Shown in pieces: positions 24,060 to 29,525 of a stretch of 29,525 bases of DNA (its first letter is position 1; each line of letters begins with the position of its first letter). Under the pieces are notes generated by a model that saw only the letters and a list, made by a program, of their open reading frames with translations, was not told the DNA's origin and searched no databases. This DNA is from Ignavibacteria bacterium UBA2360. Lineage in GTDB: Bacteria > Bacteroidota > Ignavibacteria > Tepidaquicellales > OLB5. The DNA is taken from contig DDTQ01000007.1 of NCBI GenBank assembly GCA_002344125.1, forward strand, positions 1 through 29,525, read 5' to 3'. The translations under genes and the position numbers were made by a program.

Positions 24060-25085
24060 ATGAGTGAGCTATCGTATAGAGAAAAGGTGATTTTAAGGTG
24101 TATAATAGAGGAATTTATACACACTGCTAATCCTATTGGCTCGAGGCATATTTCAAAGACATCTGATATTAAGCTTTCCCCTGCGACAATAAGGAATGTA
24201 ATGAGCGATCTGGAAGACTTGAACTATCTTACACATAATCATACTTCAGGAGGCAGAGTACCAACCGATAAAGGATACAGGTATTTTGTAAATGAGCTTA
24301 TGGAAACCGAACAGTTGGTTCAGAATGAGAAAGACATTCTGACCATGCAGATAAATGAAGCTGATGCGGTTAAGGATGAAGTTTACAAAGAGGTATCAAG
24401 GATCCTCGGCAGGCTTTCAAAGGAGATAAGTATAGTATCACAGCCGTATTTATCAAATGGAGTATTCGAAAAGCTAGAGCTTGTGAATCTTTCGTCAACA
24501 AAATTACTGGTAGTTGTATCGATAAAATCAGGGCTTGTAAGAACAGTATTGTTTGATGTTGAGTCCGGTATATCACGCGATAAGATAGAAAGAGTAACAG
24601 GTTTGCTGAACAGTAAACTTTCCGGGTTAACACTCACTGAAATTAGGAGCACTTTCCTTGAAAGAATCAAAGATATTCAGAGTGATTCAAAAGAAATTGT
24701 AAAAGTATTTATAGATTCTATAGACAAGATATTCCAGGATGAAAAGGAAGGGATGACGTTATATATTGGCGGCACCACTGAGATACTTTCACAGCCGGAA
24801 TTTGGCGACACCCGCAACTACAGAAATATAATAGAGCTGACTGATGAGAAAGATATTGTGGTACATGTTCTAAATAATATGCCGGCAGATGAAAACGGTA
24901 TATCAATATCCATAGGCGCAGAAAACAAGGATGAGAAGCTTAAGGATTACAGCATAATTTCATCAGAGTACAATGTTGGGGATGTAAAGGGCAGAATTGC
25001 ATTGATAGGACCGAAAAGGATGAATTATTCCAAGATGGTATCTATGCTTGATTTTACCTCTAAAATAATAACAGAAAGAACTTAG
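24060..25085 (+). CDS. hrcA: Heat-inducible transcription repressor HrcA
   Basis: Represses class I heat-shock genes by binding CIRCE, its fold being stabilised by GroEL in well-studied species. The N-terminal winged-helix DNA-binding domain (about 1-75) shows the family signature: YREKVILRCIIEEFI, then PIGSRHI, LSPATIRNVMSDLE and SGGRVPTDKGYRYF. The C-terminal effector domain contains FERI-like FLERIKDIQ and IGAENKDEKLKDYSII, ending with GPKRMNYSKM. The length of 341 is typical. It is first in an operon with grpE (52-base gap) and dnaJ, with its own CIRCE immediately upstream. No Shine-Dalgarno sequence is present; the predicted leader is under 30 bases. Confidence 0.97.
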   Translation: MSELSYREKVILRCIIEEFIHTANPIGSRHISKTSDIKLSPATIRNVMSDLEDLNYLTHNHTSGGRVPTDKGYRYFVNELMETEQLVQNEKDILTMQINEADAVKDEVYKEVSRILGRLSKEISIVSQPYLSNGVFEKLELVNLSSTKLLVVVSIKSGLVRTVLFDVESGISRDKIERVTGLLNSKLSGLTLTEIRSTFLERIKDIQSDSKEIVKVFIDSIDKIFQDEKEGMTLYIGGTTEILSQPEFGDTRNYRNIIELTDEKDIVVHVLNNMPADENGISISIGAENKDEKLKDYSIISSEYNVGDVKGRIALIGPKRMNYSKMVSMLDFTSKIITERT

Positions 25086-25137
25086 CAGCAAAATACAGCA
25101 ACTCGGAAAGAATCATAAAAAAAACTTACCGGAAAAT

Positions 25138-25704
25138 ATGACCAAGAATAAAAAAGAAAAACAGGATAAAGCAGCCGATAAGCATCAGGAAACAGAAATA
25201 AAGATCACGGCACCGGCCGGCGATGAACCCGAAAACACCACTGAAGAGAACAGGATTGCCGAGCTCGAAAAGCAGGCGACACAGTATAAAGATCTCTATC
25301 TAAGAACGGCGGCTGAATTTGAGAACTACAAACGTAGAACCGATAGCGAACGCGCGGAATTTTTCGCGTATGCCGGCGAAAGGGTTTTAACAGATATGCT
25401 GCCCGTACTGGACGATTTTGACAGAACGATGAGTTCGTTTGAAAAGAGCCATGATGCTGAAGCGCTGAAGAAGGGGATAGACCTTGTTTACGCGAAATTC
25501 AGAGCTGTGCTTGAAAAGCAGGGATTAAAAGCTATGAATTCAGACGGAGAGAAATTTGATGTTAACCTTCATGAAGCTATTTTACAGCAGCCTGATGAAA
25601 CGAAGGAACCTGAAACGGTTTTGAACACCGCTGAAAAAGGATACTTCCTGAAGGATAAAGTCCTTAGGCACGCTAAAGTTGTAGTTTCATCAAAACCGGA
25701 GTAA
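25138..25704 (+). CDS. grpE: Nucleotide exchange factor GrpE
   Basis: Exchanges ADP for ATP on DnaK in the DnaK-DnaJ-GrpE chaperone cycle. 188 residues. A charged, disordered N-terminus rich in Lys, Glu and Asp (1-40) leads into the long dimerising helix (about 40-90) with AAEFENYKRRTDSER, the family hallmark. The C-terminal beta domain follows, with KFDVNLHEAI and GYFLKDKVLRHAKVVVS. Second gene of the hrcA operon; the dnaJ GTG starts seven bases after its stop. No dnaK lies in the cluster. Confidence 0.97.
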   Translation: MTKNKKEKQDKAADKHQETEIKITAPAGDEPENTTEENRIAELEKQATQYKDLYLRTAAEFENYKRRTDSERAEFFAYAGERVLTDMLPVLDDFDRTMSSFEKSHDAEALKKGIDLVYAKFRAVLEKQGLKAMNSDGEKFDVNLHEAILQQPDETKEPETVLNTAEKGYFLKDKVLRHAKVVVSSKPE

Positions 25705-25711
25705 TTTAAAA

Positions 25712-26881
25712 GTGGCAAAAAGAGATTATTACGAAGTATTAGGCGTCCAGAAGCACTCAACAGAAATTGAGATAAAGACCTCGTATAGAAAGCTGGCGAT
25801 GAAGTATCACCCGGACAGGAACCCGGGAGATACGGAGGCTGAGGAAAAATTCAAAGAAGCCGCAGAAGCGTATGAAGTGTTAAGCGATCCCAATAAACGG
25901 GCACGTTATGACCAGTTTGGCCATGCGGGAATGCGCGGCAGCGGTTTTGACCAGGGATTTGGCAATGTCAACGATATTTTCAGCCACTTCAGTGATATCT
26001 TCGGGGGTGGAAGCATATTTGATGAGATCTTTGGTTCGGGGGGTCAGCGCAGACACAGCGGCAGGCATAAACAGCCGGGCATACAGGGAAATGATCTGAG
26101 GATAAATCTGAAGCTCACACTTGAAGAAATTGCCGTTGGCGTGGAAAAGACTCTAAAGGTAAAACGATTTGAAAAATGCGATCACTGTCACGGCAGCGGA
26201 GCGAAAGCTTCTTCGGGTACTACAGAATGTACAACCTGTCACGGCAGCGGAGAAGTGAGGACGGTATCACGCTCAATGTTCGGGCAGTTTGTAAATGTAC
26301 AGGTATGCCAAACATGCGGAGGAGAAGGCAGGGTAATAAAAGAGAAGTGCCAGAATTGTCACGGTGAAGGCAGAGAGCGGAATGAATCCACATTAAAGGT
26401 TAACATTCCGGCGGGTGTATCCTCAGGGAATTACATACCGCTTCGCGGGGAAGGTGATGCCGGGATAAGAGGCGGAAACGCAGGTGACCTTATAGTATTG
26501 ATAGAAGAAGCGGAACATAAATTCTTCATACGCGAACAGGATGATATACTCTACGATCTTACTATCAGCATAAGCGATGCGGTGCTTGGCACAGAAACAG
26601 AAATTCCAGTGCTTGGCGGCACAGTGATGCTTAAGGTTGAAGCGGGCACTCAGCCCGGTAAAGTTCTCAGGCTTAGAGATAAGGGCATAAAGCACCTTAA
26701 TCATTCCGGCAGGGGAGACCAGCTTGTGCATGTTAACATTTACATTCCTACCAAACTGACAACAAAGGAAAAAGAGGTGTTTAAGGAGCTCTCAAGATCA
26801 GAGCATTTAAGACCAAAAGGAAAAAATTCCGAAAAGGGATCCAAAGGTTTTTTCAGTAAAGTGAAAGATTCATTTTCGTAG
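25712..26881 (+). CDS. dnaJ: Chaperone protein DnaJ (type I Hsp40)
   Basis: Delivers unfolded proteins to DnaK and stimulates its ATPase. A complete type I architecture in 389 residues: J domain with H33-P34-D35; a Gly/Phe-rich linker (about 75-115, including SDIFGGGSIFDEIFG); the zinc-binding domain with four CxxC pairs at 156/159, 173/176, 199/202 and 213/216, each followed by a [HG]G-x-G turn; and two C-terminal substrate-binding beta domains. The start is GTG at 25712, seven bases after grpE, and gives the canonical MAKRDYYEVLGV opening. The tail after about residue 365 is Lys/Ser-rich. Probably co-transcribed with hrcA and grpE. Confidence 0.97.
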   Translation: MAKRDYYEVLGVQKHSTEIEIKTSYRKLAMKYHPDRNPGDTEAEEKFKEAAEAYEVLSDPNKRARYDQFGHAGMRGSGFDQGFGNVNDIFSHFSDIFGGGSIFDEIFGSGGQRRHSGRHKQPGIQGNDLRINLKLTLEEIAVGVEKTLKVKRFEKCDHCHGSGAKASSGTTECTTCHGSGEVRTVSRSMFGQFVNVQVCQTCGGEGRVIKEKCQNCHGEGRERNESTLKVNIPAGVSSGNYIPLRGEGDAGIRGGNAGDLIVLIEEAEHKFFIREQDDILYDLTISISDAVLGTETEIPVLGGTVMLKVEAGTQPGKVLRLRDKGIKHLNHSGRGDQLVHVNIYIPTKLTTKEKEVFKELSRSEHLRPKGKNSEKGSKGFFSKVKDSFS

Positions 26882-26896
26882 CGGATATATCCCCTT

Positions 26897-27397
26897 ATGC
26901 GTGATAAACTAAAAAAAACGGGTTTAACATCCAGGGAACTGATGGTGATCGGTTTCCTGGTTGTTACATTTACGGCCGGCGTGGTTATAAAATACTCCGG
27001 CTGCAGGACACCGCAGGAATATGACTACAGCGAAACCGACAAGAATTTTGAGAGTAAATTAAAAAGTACTTTTGAAGAACTGAAGCAAACACCCCCTGAC
27101 AGCAGCAGCAAAATTAGGGCGGAAGAACTTAGGGTACTTGCGGAGAGTCTTGGGGTTGAAACGGAGAAGACGGGTAAGGTAAAAAACCTTATCAAACCCG
27201 GTACGAAGCTTAATCTTAACAACTCAACCGCGGCAGAACTTGAAATGCTTCCGGGAATTGGCAGGGTTATGGCTGAAAGAATTGTTGAATACAGGGAATC
27301 AAGGGGACTTTTCAGGAACATAAATGAGATAAAAAACGTGAACGGTATAGGTGATAAGAAGTTTTTAGATATTAAAGAATTCATAACAACAGAATGA
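26897..27397 (+). CDS. ComEA-like membrane-anchored helix-hairpin-helix protein
   Basis: 166 residues with one N-terminal membrane helix (about 14-32), a charged spacer (about 40-95) and a C-terminal double helix-hairpin-helix DNA-binding domain. The first hairpin is seen as LNLNNSTAAELEMLPGIG (about 110-127), the second ends NEIKNVNGIGDKKF. This is the layout of ComEA, the periplasmic DNA receptor of natural transformation, though small HhH proteins of this type are widespread and may have other roles. It starts 15 bases after dnaJ and may be read through from the heat-shock operon. Other competence genes are not in the window, but a PilM-like gene follows. Confidence 0.85.
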   Translation: MRDKLKKTGLTSRELMVIGFLVVTFTAGVVIKYSGCRTPQEYDYSETDKNFESKLKSTFEELKQTPPDSSSKIRAEELRVLAESLGVETEKTGKVKNLIKPGTKLNLNNSTAAELEMLPGIGRVMAERIVEYRESRGLFRNINEIKNVNGIGDKKFLDIKEFITTE

Positions 27398-27444
27398 AGA
27401 GTATGTTTTGCGTTGGCCGGAAATAAGTAGTAAATTTTATTTGA

Positions 27445-27475
27445 TTGATTGAGTTGTTAATAACCCTTAATTTTG
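27445..27475 (+). promoter_or_regulatory. Bacteroidota-type promoter for the pilM-like gene
   Basis: TTG (27445-27447), exactly 20 bases, then TAATTTTG (27468-27475), a full match to TAnnTTTG. The predicted transcript start falls about 12 bases before the TTG start codon at 27494, supporting that start. Confidence 0.55.
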
Positions 27476-27493
27476 AAAAATTAAAATTTAAAG

Positions 27494-28426
27494 TTGAGCA
27501 GATCATTAGGAATCGGTTTTTCGGGCAGCAGGATATACTTTACAGAGCTGGTTGGCAGCGCTTCTAACCCAAAGGTAGATCACATTGAATCGGTTAAAGT
27601 TGACTTTGACTTTGAAGATGACCTTGGGAAATATAAAAGCAGCCAGAAGGACCTTACAAACATTTCCAGTGAAATAAGCACATACCTGGCCAAACGCAGC
27701 CTGGATATCAATAAGGCCGCATTAACAATAAGTTCATCGCAGGCATTTATGATAATGCTTCCGGTAGATTATTCCGAAGGGAAACAATCTATCAATTCAA
27801 AGATATACTGGGAGCTATCCAATTACTTCCCCGATAATTACAACGATTTCCTTGTAAATACATACAGGCTTAACAACGTACTGCCCTGCAAGAACAGCGA
27901 TGACTTCCTGGTGATCGCGGTTCAGAAAAATACAATTGAGTTCATAAAAAGAATATTCAAGATATGTTCGCTGGAATTAAGCGTAGTAGATATCGATCAT
28001 TTTTCAGCTGAAAATACGATCAGGGTAAACTATGAAGAAAAGCTGAAGGGCAAAAATGCCCTGCTGGTTGGATTAAAGAACGGCAGGATAGATTATGGAT
28101 TCATTGAGAATATGAAGTATAAGTATTACACACACTCCCGGTATTACCAAGATACGGAATTTAACCTTTGTTTAACAAGGAAGCTGAACGATATAGTAAA
28201 AGAAGAGCCGGTGCTTCCCGGGGTAAAGGAACTTTACTTTTACGGTGATGATATAAAAGATGATACACTTGAAGCAGTTGCTAAACTGGGTCTGACAGCT
28301 CAGGTTATTAATCCTTTTGAAAGTATAAGCGCTACGGATGTTTTACTGAAGGATGACAAGCTGCGCAAGATATCATATAAGTACTCAGCAAGCTGTGGAA
28401 TTGCTTTGAGAAATCTTGGGGCCTGA
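27494..28426 (+). CDS. PilM-like actin-fold ATPase
   Basis: A 310-residue protein resembling PilM, the cytoplasmic actin/FtsA-like ATPase of type IV pilus and related secretion machines. The opening SLGIGFSGSRIYFTEL is the phosphate-1-like strand-turn-strand. KAALTISSSQAFMIMLPVD, VVDIDHFSAENTIRVNY, ALLVGLKNGRIDYGFIENMKY and ELYFYGDD follow in the expected order, and the end SASCGIALRNLGA corresponds to the family's conserved C-terminal helix. The start is TTG at 27494, with no Shine-Dalgarno sequence and a promoter just upstream. No pilN, pilO or pilQ follows; rsmD starts two bases after its stop. Without partners its role is uncertain, and overall similarity is modest. Confidence 0.7.
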   Translation: MSRSLGIGFSGSRIYFTELVGSASNPKVDHIESVKVDFDFEDDLGKYKSSQKDLTNISSEISTYLAKRSLDINKAALTISSSQAFMIMLPVDYSEGKQSINSKIYWELSNYFPDNYNDFLVNTYRLNNVLPCKNSDDFLVIAVQKNTIEFIKRIFKICSLELSVVDIDHFSAENTIRVNYEEKLKGKNALLVGLKNGRIDYGFIENMKYKYYTHSRYYQDTEFNLCLTRKLNDIVKEEPVLPGVKELYFYGDDIKDDTLEAVAKLGLTAQVINPFESISATDVLLKDDKLRKISYKYSASCGIALRNLGA

Positions 28427-28428
28427 GG

Positions 28429-28995
28429 ATGAGAATAATCGGCGGAAAGTACCGGTCGAGAAAGGTACACTCAACTTTTGAACCCAACAACTGTATAAAA
28501 GGCAATATATCAGGCTACAGACCTACTACCGACAGAGCAAGAGAAACCCTTTTTAATGTATTGAATAATATAATAGATTTTGAAAGCACAGTTTGCCTGG
28601 ATCTGTTCGCAGGCTCAGGCGCAATTGGATTTGAACTGCTAAGCCGCGGAGCGGCAAGCTGTGATATGGTGGAAAATTCCGCCAAACAGGTAAGCAATAT
28701 AAAAAAAACGGCTGAAGAACTTGGCTGTGAAAATGAGATAAGTATTTATGATGAAAATGTCTTAACCTATCTTAAACGTCATAATAACAGGTTTTATGAT
28801 ATTATATTCGCTGACCCGCCTTATGATTACGAATTTTACAATGAGCTAATGGCGGAGATCATAAATAAAGGGTTTACTGTGTTTGTGCTTGAACATGCCG
28901 GCGAAAGCGCGGGAATGTTTAACGTGAATGATTTTGATGTGGTTCACAGGAAAGTGGGGCTAACCAATTTCACAATTCTAATAAAGAAAGAATAA
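28429..28995 (+). CDS. rsmD: 16S rRNA (guanine(966)-N2)-methyltransferase RsmD
   Basis: Methylates G966 of 16S rRNA using S-adenosylmethionine. The N-terminal RIIGGKYRSRKV and RPTTDRARETLFNVL (31-45) are family signatures. The SAM-binding loop is DLFAGSGAIGFELLSRGA (58-75), and the catalytic motif IV is DPPY (129-132). The length of 188 is typical. It starts two bases after the pilM-like stop and leads into coaD, a pairing found in many bacteria. The junction with coaD carries an 11-bp duplication. Confidence 0.95.
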   Translation: MRIIGGKYRSRKVHSTFEPNNCIKGNISGYRPTTDRARETLFNVLNNIIDFESTVCLDLFAGSGAIGFELLSRGAASCDMVENSAKQVSNIKKTAEELGCENEISIYDENVLTYLKRHNNRFYDIIFADPPYDYEFYNELMAEIINKGFTVFVLEHAGESAGMFNVNDFDVVHRKVGLTNFTILIKKE

Positions 28996-29014
28996 TGAAA
29001 GAATAATGAAAGAA
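28993..29014 (+). repeat. 11-bp tandem duplication at the rsmD/coaD junction
   Basis: TAATGAAAGAA occurs twice in a row (28993-29003 and 29004-29014). In the first copy the TAA is the rsmD stop and the overlapping ATG opens a three-codon frame (Met-Lys-Glu-stop). The second copy holds the coaD start. Confidence 0.85.
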
Positions 29015-29488
29015 AAGATATGCATATACCCGGGAACATTTGACCCGTTAACTTTAGGACACCTTGATGTAGTAGAAAGGGCGGCGAAACTTTTCGGCAG
29101 CGTAATTATCGGCGCAGCGGAAAGCACATCAAAAAATACGATACTCACAGCCGAGGAACGGGTTGCGCTGATCGAAGAATCAGTGAAACATATTCCAAAT
29201 TGTTCAGTTGAGATTTTCAGCGGACTTTTAGTGGATTTCGCACGGCAGAAGAACGCTGAAGTAATAATCCGCGGCTTGAGGGCAATATCTGATTTTGAGT
29301 ATGAATTCCAGATGGCGCTAACAAACAGAAAAATTGCAGGGAACATTGAAACAGTTTTTTTGATGCCGGGTGAGAAGTATTCTTATATAAGTTCAACTCT
29401 TGTGCGGGAAATTGCCAAATATGGCGGCGATATTTCAGAGTTTGTGCCTGCCCCGGCGGTGAAAATAATTAAAAGTAAGTTCAGGTGA
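29006..29488 (+). CDS. coaD: Phosphopantetheine adenylyltransferase
   Basis: Transfers adenylate from ATP to 4'-phosphopantetheine, the penultimate step of coenzyme A synthesis. A nucleotidyltransferase of the T/HxGH family: TFDPLTLGH (11-19) holds the signature, VIIRGLRAISDFEYEFQMA (about 88-106) is the substrate-binding region, and ISSTLVREIA the C-terminal ATP loop. The full family length of about 160 residues lies within the window. The ATG at 29006 is the second copy of a duplicated start region. It is the last gene seen. Confidence 0.97.
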   Translation: MKEKICIYPGTFDPLTLGHLDVVERAAKLFGSVIIGAAESTSKNTILTAEERVALIEESVKHIPNCSVEIFSGLLVDFARQKNAEVIIRGLRAISDFEYEFQMALTNRKIAGNIETVFLMPGEKYSYISSTLVREIAKYGGDISEFVPAPAVKIIKSKFR

Positions 29489-29506
29489 TATTGTTTTAAA
29501 CGAAGA

Positions 29507-29525
29507 CCCTTCGACAGGCTCAGGG
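29507..29525. repeat. Dispersed repeat of the CCCTTCGACAGGCTCAGGG type, cut by window edge
   Basis: The last 19 bases carry a sequence I recognise as a very common intergenic repeat in many bacterial phyla. It starts 18 bases past the coaD stop. The rest of the element, normally an inverted structure, would lie outside the window. Confidence 0.6.

Overview
The window is chromosomal DNA from a bacterium of the Bacteroidota/Ignavibacteriota (FCB) group, most likely an uncultured Ignavibacteria-like lineage. Three things point there. Four exported proteins end in a type IX secretion (T9SS) C-terminal sorting domain with a NYPNPFNP or NYPNPSNP motif and a K-[MK]-[ML]-[VI]-L-[VI]-K tail. Most genes lack a Shine-Dalgarno sequence. 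Many genes are preceded by the Bacteroidota-type promoter element TAnnTTTG. Base composition is moderately AT-rich. No rRNA, tRNA, CRISPR array, transposase or phage gene was seen.

Layout. 1-305: intergenic hairpin repeats. 306-4268 (+): a short NuoG-like Fe-S protein, argS and a small acidic protein, ending in a clear terminator. 4467-4901 (-): a cupin. 5116-11072 (-): one compact transcription unit read right to left, made of a UPF0173 metallo-hydrolase, parA, parB and a 1138-residue subtilisin-like protease with a T9SS tail. 11193-12307 (-): a nitroreductase overlapping a small membrane protein by 4 nt. 12403-23742: an island of exported proteins, mostly on the minus strand (SBBP propeller, two Ycf48-type seven-repeat propellers, an exported protein with a possible amidotransferase-like fold, a small exported protein, a large beta-helix protein), interrupted by one plus-strand gene of unknown function (15277-16734). 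24060-29488 (+): hrcA-grpE-dnaJ, comEA-like, pilM-like, rsmD, coaD.

Working together. The hrcA-grpE-dnaJ block is a heat-shock operon. A CIRCE operator lies directly after the predicted -7 promoter box, so HrcA can autoregulate it; dnaK is not in the cluster. ParA/ParB form a chromosome-segregation pair, but no parS site was recognised here. The exported proteins look like outer-surface or secreted T9SS clients, but no T9SS machinery gene is in the window.

The most interesting signals are non-coding in origin. Two of the T9SS sorting domains appear to carry short palindromic repeats captured in frame in the same loop of the domain. Two hairpin elements share the arms GGGGCTGTTTCAAAAG, and one of them seems to contain a second repeat nested inside it. 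The promoter pattern TTG-N20-TAnnTTTG recurs upstream of several genes.
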